Below, one piece after another: positions 47,903 to 56,844 of a stretch of 57,101 nucleotides of DNA (within the stretch, counting starts at the first letter, position 1; every line of letters starts with the position of its first letter). The translations under genes and the position numbers were made by a program. The notes under the pieces were generated by a model that worked only from the letters and a program-made list of their open reading frames with translations, ran no database searches and was not told the DNA's origin. The DNA is from Trichodesmium erythraeum GBRTRLIN201. Lineage in GTDB: Bacteria; Cyanobacteriota; Cyanobacteriia; Cyanobacteriales; Microcoleaceae. Location of the stretch: positions 1 through 57,101 of the forward strand of contig JAGGDU010000021.1 in the NCBI GenBank assembly GCA_018457135.1. The letters run 5' to 3'.

Positions 47903-50533
47903 ATGCATACTTATAATATACACGAATTCAGCACTGGTATAAATGTAGAAAAATTGCCCGATGGCAGTTGGAGATCGCGGGGGTATAAGGTAGGAGAATA
48001 TATGAACTTAACCTTGCCGCAAATTCCCTTAGTTGTTGAACGAGCGATCGCTAACAAAATGTTTGAGGTATCCAAGGATCGTCATAGTCAAAAACCTACT
48101 TTTGTAGGACGAGAGGTTAGGGGCAACAATGGAGCTCCCGGTTGGTCAGTGGTAGCGGTAGTCACTCCAGGAGGAGATGAATACGGGCGTTTTAATTCTT
48201 TTTATCGATATTTTTTATGTCAGGGAGTAGATCGACTCTGGGTAATATTAGATGAGATCAATAGTTATTGGCAACAATACGGACAACCACCAATTTTCAA
48301 TCCATTGGAAATTAAAGAAATTGGCAAGCCGAACCATCACAATATTTCTAATAAGCCCCTAGTAACCTTACCTTCAGAGCTAAATGCTTTGGCAGGTAAC
48401 CATCAACTACCTTTGATTCTTCAACCAGGAAAAGTGTCTGATCTACAGACAATTAATGCAATGGCTGAGAAGATAGCTAATGGTCAACCTGTATCTTGGG
48501 CATACGATGTGGAGGCGGTGGAAGATGCAGAAAGATTTCTAGTTATTCAAGCGGCTGATGAAAAAGCGTATCAAGGTCTAAGGAAAATAGGGAATGCTTC
48601 AATTAATAATCCCAAAGCCACCCTTCCATCACATGTTGATGGAGCGGCCATTGAAACAGCAATAAAAGCTTTGAGCAGCGGTTCGCAAATTAAGCAGGAA
48701 TGGATTCAAGCTCTTTTACAGGACGATCAAGTAACTTCAGAGCATTGGAAAATAATCTTTGATGATCGGGGTGCCCATACTGGGATTAAGCAGAGAAATT
48801 CTAGTGCTCAAATGGTGCGACTTTTAACTTTAAGGGCAATAATTCTTCCAGAGACTTTACCTGAGTATCTCGAATGGTTTGGTATTGATGGCAAAAATAA
48901 GAGAAAAGAGGATAATAAGCAAAAAGTTTCTCTTGCGTTTCAAGGAAAACTTCAAAGATATATTTTACAACTAAAGCCGTTAATTGATGAAAGCATGAAA
49001 AGTATCCTGGAGCAAATATTGAAGAAGAAGATATCAATTCCAGCATTCAGTTGGTTGTTAACTGCACAAAAAAGCCTTTGGTCGTCGTATCGCCCCTCGC
49101 TCGTGAAAAATGTCAGAAATGATTTAGAAACTATTGATCACAATTTGAAATCTGATGATAGCCCGTCGGAACCTTCGTTTGCTTGTGGAGATTCGATTTG
49201 GAAAAAATTGCAAAGTGAGCTGCGGAAACCCAACTATCGTGGTAGCTATTATCAACCTTTTGCGGATTTGTTTGAGAGGTTGCGTGACTATGAGTTAGCT
49301 TCCTATTTTTACCAAGTCAGTAAGGGGGTGGTGCCGAAAAATTTATTTCTGAAAGCTCTTAAAAACAACGAAGACAAATCAGATCTTTGGGGTTTGACAC
49401 TAAAGAGAGAAATTTCTTGGGAAGAACATCTGATTCGTTGCTTGATCAAAAATTCTTTGCGTTTGACTATAGCAATTGTTTTTTTGACAATCGGATATTT
49501 GATAGGTAAAGGACAAAATCAAACACCTCAAGCACAAAAACCAGGGGAACAACAGCTACGAATAGCATATAGTCAGGGTTATTTAAAGGGACAAGAAGAT
49601 GCTATTAACAAAATCAAGAATACGACACCAAGTCCAAGTCCAAGTCCAAATATAAGTCCAAGTCCAAATCTAAGTCTAAGTCCAAGTCCAAGTCCAAGTC
49701 CAAGTCCTTCTATTCCAAGGAATATATTAGAAAAAGAGATGAATATAGCACTTGACAATTTCCCTCAGAGTATCAGAGCAATTGATAAAATCACATCCGA
49801 TCTAGCTTCTTTAGAAGTGGCAAAGCAAGAGGAATTAGAAAAACAAAAGTTTGTCCAAGAAATTCAGAAGATTCTTGCTAATGATTCAGCACTTAATTAT
49901 GAGCAAGCAACTACTAAACTATATTTTTTGATAGTAGGGAAGCAAAAAAGAAAAGAGGCTCGCAAAAAATGGGTAAAAGCCATCTATTCATACCAACAGA
50001 ACAAACAGGAAAAGCTAAAAAATCCGCCTAATGGATATATAAATCCTGATGATAATACAGCTAATTTATTGAAGTGTAACGTAGCTGAATCTCTAAGTTG
50101 GAAATGGCAAGATTGGCCAGAGAATTGTTTACCAGAAATGACAGAAGATCAAAAAAAGATTGCTACTAGTAAGGACAAGTTTAACGAGATAACTTACGAA
50201 GCAATCAGTCGAATTATATCAGAGTTGAGATATTTAGGACTTGATCAAGAAGCGATTCACCAAGCTATTCGCGAGACTATTGGTAATGTGAAGAATTTTG
50301 AATATAAAAAGGCACGAGAAGCGATACCTGAGGGTAAAAACGCCTTAGTTATTGCTATTTATAAATACCAACAAAAAAACAAGATTCAAGGAGAACCTGA
50401 TGGGATAATTAATGAGCCTAAAAAACCTTTAGATAGGACAATTCAAAATACGTTTAATATTTTGCTGGAACAGGTAAAAAATGAATTGGCAAATAACCCC
50501 AACAAATATAAAAATTCCCCAGAAAATCAATAA
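47903..50533 (+). CDS. large membrane-anchored effector/scaffold protein A1 of the operon
   Basis: This 876-residue protein shares about its first 560 residues with A2 (50796-53471). The N-terminal module (1-150: YNIHEFSTGINVE, PTFVGREVRG, WSVVAVVTPGGDEYGRFNSF) recalls GTPase-associated proteins (GAP1-like) of predicted conflict systems, but I cannot confirm that assignment. A middle helical region contains PAFSWLLTAQKSLWSSYR. A single TM lies at about 515-534. A Ser-Pro repeat linker follows (574-602; DNA hexamer ccaagt repeats 49626-49710). The C-terminus has two modules ending in AIYSYQQ...GYI and AIYKYQQ...DGII, reminiscent of peptidoglycan-binding repeats. It is therefore likely anchored with its C-terminus outside the cytoplasm (inference). 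Confidence 0.75.
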   Translation: MHTYNIHEFSTGINVEKLPDGSWRSRGYKVGEYMNLTLPQIPLVVERAIANKMFEVSKDRHSQKPTFVGREVRGNNGAPGWSVVAVVTPGGDEYGRFNSFYRYFLCQGVDRLWVILDEINSYWQQYGQPPIFNPLEIKEIGKPNHHNISNKPLVTLPSELNALAGNHQLPLILQPGKVSDLQTINAMAEKIANGQPVSWAYDVEAVEDAERFLVIQAADEKAYQGLRKIGNASINNPKATLPSHVDGAAIETAIKALSSGSQIKQEWIQALLQDDQVTSEHWKIIFDDRGAHTGIKQRNSSAQMVRLLTLRAIILPETLPEYLEWFGIDGKNKRKEDNKQKVSLAFQGKLQRYILQLKPLIDESMKSILEQILKKKISIPAFSWLLTAQKSLWSSYRPSLVKNVRNDLETIDHNLKSDDSPSEPSFACGDSIWKKLQSELRKPNYRGSYYQPFADLFERLRDYELASYFYQVSKGVVPKNLFLKALKNNEDKSDLWGLTLKREISWEEHLIRCLIKNSLRLTIAIVFLTIGYLIGKGQNQTPQAQKPGEQQLRIAYSQGYLKGQEDAINKIKNTTPSPSPSPNISPSPNLSLSPSPSPSPSPSIPRNILEKEMNIALDNFPQSIRAIDKITSDLASLEVAKQEELEKQKFVQEIQKILANDSALNYEQATTKLYFLIVGKQKRKEARKKWVKAIYSYQQNKQEKLKNPPNGYINPDDNTANLLKCNVAESLSWKWQDWPENCLPEMTEDQKKIATSKDKFNEITYEAISRIISELRYLGLDQEAIHQAIRETIGNVKNFEYKKAREAIPEGKNALVIAIYKYQQKNKIQGEPDGIINEPKKPLDRTIQNTFNILLEQVKNELANNPNKYKNSPENQ
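49626..49710 (+). repeat. ccaagt hexanucleotide microsatellite coding for Ser-Pro repeats
   Basis: Runs of the hexamer ccaagt, interrupted by ccaaat and ctaagt variants, encode SPSPSPNISPSPNLSLSPSP. Unit number can change without frameshift, altering linker length between the TM and the C-terminal modules of A1. A2 lacks it. Confidence 0.85.
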
Positions 50534-50795
50534 ACATAATGATAACCTATCTTCACATCAGAAAATCAATAAACATAATGATAACCTACCTTCAAATCTT
50601 ATTAGAAATAGCATTCACCCTATTTTCCTGGGTAGTAATCTTCCTTGCCATAGGAATAGTCCGTTACAATAAAAAATATTTTGGGGCTGGCTTTACTAAT
50701 AATAGTTTGATGCTTTAGTGGTAGGATTAATATTTGAAAATTTATTAGCTTTATACTGGCAAACGCAATCAAGAATTAGATAAGGATTAAAGCAA
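50534..50795 (+). pseudogene. duplication scar: relic of the six-TM gene plus a copy of the GTPase 3' end
   Basis: A short repeat (aatcaataaacataatgata) occurs twice at 50526-50586. From 50580 one frame reads MITYLQILLEIAF and IFLAIGIV, matching the start of the six-TM protein (MRTYLYIS... and IFLAIGIV). At 50690-50745 agtttgatgc and attaatatttgaaaa match its fifth TM region at 53997-54035. Then 50748-50795 repeats the end of the third GTPase gene and its spacer (actggcaaacgcaatcaaga). So a copy of the six-TM gene once stood between A1 and A2 and has been mostly deleted. Confidence 0.75.
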
Positions 50796-53471
50796 ATGCC
50801 TACTTATAATATACACGAATTCAGCACTGGTATAAATGTAGAAACATTGCCCGATAGCAGTTGGAGATCGCGGGGGTATAAGGTAGGAGAATATATGAAC
50901 TCAACCTTGCCGCAAATTCCCTATGTTGTCCAACTAGCGATCGCTAACAAAATGTTTGAGGTATCCAAGGATAGTCATAGTCAAAAACCTACTTTTGTAG
51001 GACGAGAGGTTAGGGGCAAAAATGCAGATCCCGCTTGGTCGGTGGTAGCGGTAGTGACTCCAGGAAGGGATGACTACGGGCTTTTTAACTCTTTTTATCG
51101 ATATATTTTATGCCAGGGAGTAGATCGACTCTGGGTAATATTAGATGCGATAGATAATTATTCGCAAAAATACGGACGACTACCAATTTTCAATCCATCG
51201 GAAATTAAGGAAATTGGCAAGCCGAACTATCACAATATTTCTAATAAACCCCTAGTAACCTTACCTTCAGAGCTAAATTCTTTGACAAGCAACTATCAAC
51301 GAGCTTTGATTCTTCAACCAGGACAAGTTTCCGATCTACAGACAATTAATGCAGTAGCTGAGAAGATAGCTAATGGTCAACTTGTATCTTGGGCATATGA
51401 TGTGGAGGCTGTGGAACGTGCAAGAAGATTTCTAGTTATTCAAGCGGCTGATGAAAAAGCGTATCAAGATCTAATAAGAATAGGGAATGCTTCAATTGAT
51501 AATCTATCAAGTGTTGATGAACCCTCTATTGAATTAGCAATAAAAGGTTTGATAGGTGGTTCGCAAATTAAGCAGGAATGGATTCAAGCTCTTTTACAGA
51601 ACGAGCAAGTAACTTCAGACCATTGCCAAACAATCTTTGATGATCAAGGTGCCCATACTAGGATTAAGCAGAGAAATTATAGCCCTCAAATGGTGCGACT
51701 TTTAACTTTAAGGGCGATAATTATTCCAGATACTTTGCCTGAGTATCTAGAATGGTTTGGTATTGATGGCAAAAATAAGGGAAAAGGGGATAATAAGCAA
51801 AAAGTTTCTCTTGAGTTTCAAGGACAACTTAAAAAACATATTTTACAACTAGAGCCATTAATTGATGGAAGCATGAAGAGTGTCCTGGAGCAAATATTGA
51901 AGAAGAAGATATCAATTCCAGCATTCAGTTGGTTATTAACTGCACAAAAAAGTCTTTGGTCGTCATATCGCGCCTCACTTTTGCAAAATGTCAGAGATGA
52001 TTTAGAAGCTATTGATAACTATTTGAACTCTTCTGATGATAGCCCGTCGGAACCTTCGTTTGCTTGTGGAGATTCGATTTGGAAAAACTTGCAAAGTGGG
52101 CTTCCGGGACCCAACTATCGTTATAGCTATTATCAACCTTTTGCGGATTTGTTTGAGAGGTTGGGTGACTATCAGTTAGCTTCCTATTTTTACCAAGTCA
52201 GTAAAGGGGTGGTACCGAAAAATTTATTTCTGAAAGCTTTTAAAAACAAAGATAAATCAGATCTTTGGGGTTTGACACTAAACAGAGAAGTTACTTGGGA
52301 TGAGCATCTGATTAACTTGTTGAGAAGATATTCTTTATCTTTGGCGGCAATATTCATTCTTGTGCTAACTAACTTGTTTTCTTATATGCTAGGTTTACAA
52401 AGTAAAGGTAAAATAGGGTTAAAAAACTCAAATGGGGAAACATTAGAACAGGCAAGAGAAGCAGGAGAACAAGAAGGCTATGACAAGGGCTATCAAGTTG
52501 GTTATCAAGAAGGATTAAATGCTGCGAGACAAGTTGAAATAATTCCTCCTATGACTAAGGCATCTAGTGAATTTTCAACAACTGCTACAGTGATGGAGGC
52601 TCTTGTCAAGAGACTTACAAATCAACTAACGGAAAAGTTTAATCAAGCGGATCCACAAATAATGCGCAATCAAGTAATAAAGGAAATTAAAGCCATTATT
52701 GGCAACCCGAACCTTGATTATAGCTCCGCAATTCAAGGCAATGAAAATCACAAAAAGCAATTGATAGAGGCTATCTATTGGTATCAAGCCAACACAGGAG
52801 AAAAAGGGTATGGATACATAGATGATAATTTTGAAACAGATGAAAGAATTGAAAAAGAAGTAAACAATACTTTACTGTTCAACTTTGCTAATAGAACGAA
52901 GCCAGCTTTAGAAAAACTGATAGAAGAGTTGTTGCAAGATAACAGTTTAAGACAAAAAAATATTGACCGCATCCAGATTATTAATGCTATCAAAAATACT
53001 TTTGTGGGAATAACAGATTATACAGCTACCATAGAAGAAGGAAAGCCAAAAGAGGTAGAAAAGTTTGTTAATTCTATTCAACAATACCAAAATGGAGGTG
53101 ATGGCATAATTAATTATGGTAAACAAACATATCAAAGGTTAAAAGAAGAAATAAAAACACAATATGAAGAAAGATTCAATTTTGCTAACAAAACTAAGCC
53201 AGCTTTAGAAAAACTGATAGAAGAGTTGTTAGAAGATGAAAACTTAAGACAAGAAAAGTTTGATCGCAGCCAGATTATCAATGCTATCAAAAATACTTTT
53301 GTAGGAATAACAGATTATGCAGGTGCTATAGAAAAAGGAAACCCACAAGAGGTGGAAAAGTTTGTTAATTCTATTCGAGAATACCAAAATGGAGGCGATG
53401 GCATAATTCATTATAGTGAAGAAACATATCAGAGGTTAAAACAAGATATCCAAAGACAATTGCTAGAATAG
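50796..53471 (+). CDS. large membrane-anchored effector/scaffold protein A2, paralogue of A1
   Basis: An 891-residue tandem paralogue of A1, very similar up to about residue 505 (same MPTYNIHEFSTGINVE start, SEPSFACGDSIWK and YYQPFADLFERL). A TM lies at about 513-533. The C-terminal half is unrelated in detail: a Gly/Tyr-rich YDKGYQVGYQEGLNAARQ segment, then a module with AIYWYQANTGE. Two near-identical repeats of about 95 residues follow (694-790 and 794-891), each with LEKLIEELL, QIINAIKNTFVGITDY, VEKFVNSI..YQNGGDGII and TYQRLK. The conserved cytoplasmic half with variable outer modules suggests a common partner (the GTPases) and different targets. ATG 50796 keeps the same leader as A1. Confidence 0.75.
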   Translation: MPTYNIHEFSTGINVETLPDSSWRSRGYKVGEYMNSTLPQIPYVVQLAIANKMFEVSKDSHSQKPTFVGREVRGKNADPAWSVVAVVTPGRDDYGLFNSFYRYILCQGVDRLWVILDAIDNYSQKYGRLPIFNPSEIKEIGKPNYHNISNKPLVTLPSELNSLTSNYQRALILQPGQVSDLQTINAVAEKIANGQLVSWAYDVEAVERARRFLVIQAADEKAYQDLIRIGNASIDNLSSVDEPSIELAIKGLIGGSQIKQEWIQALLQNEQVTSDHCQTIFDDQGAHTRIKQRNYSPQMVRLLTLRAIIIPDTLPEYLEWFGIDGKNKGKGDNKQKVSLEFQGQLKKHILQLEPLIDGSMKSVLEQILKKKISIPAFSWLLTAQKSLWSSYRASLLQNVRDDLEAIDNYLNSSDDSPSEPSFACGDSIWKNLQSGLPGPNYRYSYYQPFADLFERLGDYQLASYFYQVSKGVVPKNLFLKAFKNKDKSDLWGLTLNREVTWDEHLINLLRRYSLSLAAIFILVLTNLFSYMLGLQSKGKIGLKNSNGETLEQAREAGEQEGYDKGYQVGYQEGLNAARQVEIIPPMTKASSEFSTTATVMEALVKRLTNQLTEKFNQADPQIMRNQVIKEIKAIIGNPNLDYSSAIQGNENHKKQLIEAIYWYQANTGEKGYGYIDDNFETDERIEKEVNNTLLFNFANRTKPALEKLIEELLQDNSLRQKNIDRIQIINAIKNTFVGITDYTATIEEGKPKEVEKFVNSIQQYQNGGDGIINYGKQTYQRLKEEIKTQYEERFNFANKTKPALEKLIEELLEDENLRQEKFDRSQIINAIKNTFVGITDYAGAIEKGNPQEVEKFVNSIREYQNGGDGIIHYSEETYQRLKQDIQRQLLE

Positions 53472-53525
53472 CGATCGCTAATTCCAAACAATAGTTCCCA
53501 ATAAACTCACCCTTAAAAAATAAAC

Positions 53526-54614
53526 ATGAGAACCTACCTTTACATATCATCAGGAATCGCATCCGCCCTCACCGGGTGGATCCTTGGTCATGTTATCATT
53601 AGCGACCTTCAATGGTTAAAAAACATCCCCGAACTAGGCCTATTTCCCTGCGTGGCAATTTTCCTGGCAATAGGCATAGTCGCCATAGATCTTTTTCTCA
53701 GCAACCCCACCAGATTCCAACGTAACTTAAAAACAGGTTTTATCCCCTTAACAATTGCTGCCGGACTTGGTTTATTGATCGGCACTACCTCTGGAGGTAT
53801 AGTACAACTTTGGCTCCACCCTCAACTGCGGGATCATGTTTTTCAAGTACCAGACTTTTTTGTTAGAATAATAGGGTGGGTTTTAATTGGAGTAGCAGTA
53901 GGTCTAGGAGAAGGATTAACTTGGCGATGGCGTAGCATAGAAGCAGGAGATTCTCGCCGTTATCAACAGCGTTTCTGGACTAGTTTTATTGCTAGTAGTT
54001 TGACCGCCTTAGCTGCAGCATTAATATTTGAAAAGTTGCGACAAAACTTTGGAGGTGAAATTCCAGAAGCATTAAAAGCTTGGGAAGAACCTATAGGATT
54101 TTCTTTTTTGGGAGGTTTGTTAGGTTTAGTCTTAAGTTTTTCCACCTCTCCCAGTCACACGATCGCTCTCAGAGCAGGTGCCGGTTTTGAGTATCTTTAT
54201 GGTTCGTCGCTGCTAACTCAAACTACTAATTATCCCCACATCGAAAAGACAAAAAAACCCCCATTAAAATTTGTTAGCGATGATTATGCCGATCGAATTG
54301 AAGAGGGATTATCTATTCAATTACCCGCCAGAGGAAAAATAAAAATTGGTTCTGGACAAGACGTACATATTTATCTTCCAGAATTGCCAGAAAATGTGGC
54401 CGAACTAAAGTTAAAACCCGGTCAAACTTTATTATTTCCCCAACCTAAATTTTATGGAATAATAGAGTATAGAGGTCTACGTTTAACAACCCCAGGGCCG
54501 ATTAAATTAAAACATAATGATATGATTACATTTCATGTTCCACAGGGAAATTATAATGATCAAAAACTTTTTAGATTTATTTACTACAATCGCTTTTTGG
54601 ACCCCCAAGGTTAG
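53526..54614 (+). CDS. six-TM membrane protein with possible FHA-like C-terminal domain
   Basis: A 362-residue protein. Six hydrophobic segments at about 7-28, 40-60, 74-98, 108-130, 148-168 and 186-206 contain many Gly pairs (GLGLLIG, GVAVGLGEG, GGLLGLV). A soluble C-terminus (255-362) has RGKIKIGSGQDVHIYLP and PIKLKHNDMITFHV, which fit the first and last strands of an FHA fold, but the usual GRxxxSxxH core is degenerate. It may serve as the membrane partner of A1/A2. Its partial duplicate lies at 50580-50745. ATG 53526 is 54 nt after A2; the 3' end overlaps the VWA gene. Confidence 0.7.
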   Translation: MRTYLYISSGIASALTGWILGHVIISDLQWLKNIPELGLFPCVAIFLAIGIVAIDLFLSNPTRFQRNLKTGFIPLTIAAGLGLLIGTTSGGIVQLWLHPQLRDHVFQVPDFFVRIIGWVLIGVAVGLGEGLTWRWRSIEAGDSRRYQQRFWTSFIASSLTALAAALIFEKLRQNFGGEIPEALKAWEEPIGFSFLGGLLGLVLSFSTSPSHTIALRAGAGFEYLYGSSLLTQTTNYPHIEKTKKPPLKFVSDDYADRIEEGLSIQLPARGKIKIGSGQDVHIYLPELPENVAELKLKPGQTLLFPQPKFYGIIEYRGLRLTTPGPIKLKHNDMITFHVPQGNYNDQKLFRFIYYNRFLDPQG

Positions 54615-56001
54615 TCTATCTTTGCTATTATTGTTTTCTGGGAGTCATCCTAGTTTTGCTCAAGTCGAAAGAGTAGAAATTATTCAAGCAAAACCAGATA
54701 AAGATGACGGGAGTGTAGCCTTACGCTTTCAAGCATTTGATCGCAATAATAAAGCCGTAATGCGATTACCAGAAAAAAGTATTACTTTGAGAGTTTGTTC
54801 CCAAGACCAAGAGTGCCAAGAACTAGGATTAGGTAATAAAAAATGGACAACCCCTGCCCCAGAAAAACTACCTCCAGCTTGGGTAATTGTCTTATTAGAT
54901 TTTAGCGGTAGCATGAAGCGATGCGAGGAAAGGGGTAGTTGGGATGAAAGATCTTCTCAATGCTCAGGTAAAAGTAAATTAAAGGGAGCCATTGAAGCGA
55001 TTCAAAAATTTAGTAAGGATGTGGCTGGACGGAGCCAAAAAACTAAAATAGCGATCGTACCTTTTAGTGAAAGTGGGGGAAGTTGTGTGGGAAAAAAAGT
55101 CAGCAGGAAAACACTCAATGAGTTTAAACCAGCAGGAAGTGACGAAATTGAAAATATTCTGAAGGAACTACAAGAAACAGCTCCAAAAGATATTTGTGGA
55201 GCGACAAATATTTACGATCCTTTGATGGCAGCAGTAAGATTTTTAGGGGACGAAAATGAGCCTCGTTTTAACCCTCCAAAAGCAGATTCGCTGGAAACAA
55301 CAGATTCAAAAGAACCGGAACCAAGGTTATCAATTATTTTGCTTTCTGATGGCTATCACAGCATCTATGCAAATTCACAAAAAAGAAAAAGATATCAAAC
55401 AGAAGCAGAGGCAGAGAGAGAACATTTTGAAACCCAACTTATCCCAGCATTAGAAGAAAATTCTCATATTACTGTAAATACTATAGGTTACGGTAAAACC
55501 GCCCAAGAATTAAAGCAAGAGTACAATTTAAAGGATGAGCCCAATATCGAAAATCTATATTTGTTGAAAGATGATTTACCGGTTGCAGATATAACTAACT
55601 ACAAAAGATTAAAACAAATTAGCGAAGAATTTGTCGATCAACAGTCCTTGGTCAGAATTGCTGAAATTACTAGAGGAGTCCACGAATTTTCTGCTAGCGC
55701 TAATGATGTGGCTAATGCTTTAACTGACTTCCTCAACGCCATGCTTAACGAGTATGAAATTACCTATGTTCAACCAACAAGTTCAGATCGCGGTTCCGCA
55801 CATAACGTTCAAGTCATCGTTAAGTCTCCCGATGAGGGCCGTGATATCAAATCTCAACCAGAATCTTACACATTTCCCTGGGTTGGACCAAAGCTACCTG
55901 CAAAAGTGCGGGGGGTTGTATTCTTATTTGTATTAGTAATGGTCATAGTAGGTATTTTTATTCCTTTCTGGTTATTTACAAAATCTCTGAAACGAGGGTA
56001 A
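54556..56001 (+). CDS. von Willebrand factor A (VWA) domain protein, exported and membrane-anchored
   Basis: A 481-residue protein from ATG 54556 (leader AGGGA at 54544-54548); the frame is also open from ATG 54535. A signal peptide (about 1-36, ending PSFAQ) is followed by a beta-rich domain to residue 100. The VWA domain runs from about 107 to 400 with MIDAS motif DFSGS near 114-118, GATN near 215 and LLSDG near 262. A C-terminal TM lies at about 451-473, with a short KSLKRG tail. The topology suggests a VWA sensor facing the periplasm. It overlaps the preceding gene by 59 nt. VWA proteins accompany NTPase switches in several predicted bacterial conflict systems; the ligand here is unknown. 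Confidence 0.85.
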   Translation: MIKNFLDLFTTIAFWTPKVSLSLLLLFSGSHPSFAQVERVEIIQAKPDKDDGSVALRFQAFDRNNKAVMRLPEKSITLRVCSQDQECQELGLGNKKWTTPAPEKLPPAWVIVLLDFSGSMKRCEERGSWDERSSQCSGKSKLKGAIEAIQKFSKDVAGRSQKTKIAIVPFSESGGSCVGKKVSRKTLNEFKPAGSDEIENILKELQETAPKDICGATNIYDPLMAAVRFLGDENEPRFNPPKADSLETTDSKEPEPRLSIILLSDGYHSIYANSQKRKRYQTEAEAEREHFETQLIPALEENSHITVNTIGYGKTAQELKQEYNLKDEPNIENLYLLKDDLPVADITNYKRLKQISEEFVDQQSLVRIAEITRGVHEFSASANDVANALTDFLNAMLNEYEITYVQPTSSDRGSAHNVQVIVKSPDEGRDIKSQPESYTFPWVGPKLPAKVRGVVFLFVLVMVIVGIFIPFWLFTKSLKRG

Positions 56002-56844
56002 AATCAAGCAAACAAAGGGAAGCAGTTACGGTATAAGGGATTATTAAAAGTTTTTTATTGTATTGAGAGTAAGTAGAAACCTGGCATGGAAAGTATTTAA
56101 AGGTAAGAAGGTTCTATGCTAGGTCTGTAAAAATAATATGAAATCTATTAATGTTTGCTACCAATATTGATCTGGTCTCGGGAGATATTCGGATATTAGT
56201 ACAATTTTTGGTATTTCAGATCAGAATAATTAACACGCTCTTGGCTTGTATAGTAATGCATGCAAGTCAAAATTAATCTATTCAACAGTCAAAAGCCATT
56301 CCTGAGTGAGCCCTAAAAATTCATAAAATCAACTCATTAAAAATATTAGCTTATATGAAGTGTCGAACGCAGCTAAAAGCTTGAGTATAAGAGTATTACT
56401 TTGGTGTTAATTAGATCAGCACATCTGGTAGCATTGGTATAATTAAATAGTTAATTAGGAGTACTGTAGTTTATTTACGTGAGCAAATTTATAAGGATAA
56501 ATTAAAAGATTTAGACTTTTTTTTCAGAGATATTTAATTGGTACAGTTTTGCAAAAACTTTCATAGGATTTTTTGCATAAATAATACTCAAATCCTTTGA
56601 TATTAAAAATTATCTAATATTGTTTTATTTACATAAAGATGTAATATAATATAATAACTCAATAATACTTGCTGATTAAAATAATTAATTATTTTGGCTT
56701 AAGATGTAGCCTTAAATTTTATACATAGTTATTGATAATTATTTTGGGGCTTTCCAACTGTAGCATTACCTTGAAGAAATAGTATTACAGCCTATAAGCC
56801 TGGTTGAAAACTAAAGGTTTAATAGATCATGGGGATTTTTAACA
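56002..56844. other. intergenic after the operon
   Basis: About 840 bp. It contains the right copy of the degenerate repeat (56420-56463) and no coding frame of note. The promoter of the exoprotein gene should lie toward 56800. Confidence 0.45.
56420..56463 (+). repeat. right copy of a degenerate repeat flanking the operon
   Basis: Same orientation and word order as 44767-44810 (ATCTGG, GTATAATTA, GTTAATT(A/G)GGAGT). Confidence 0.4.
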
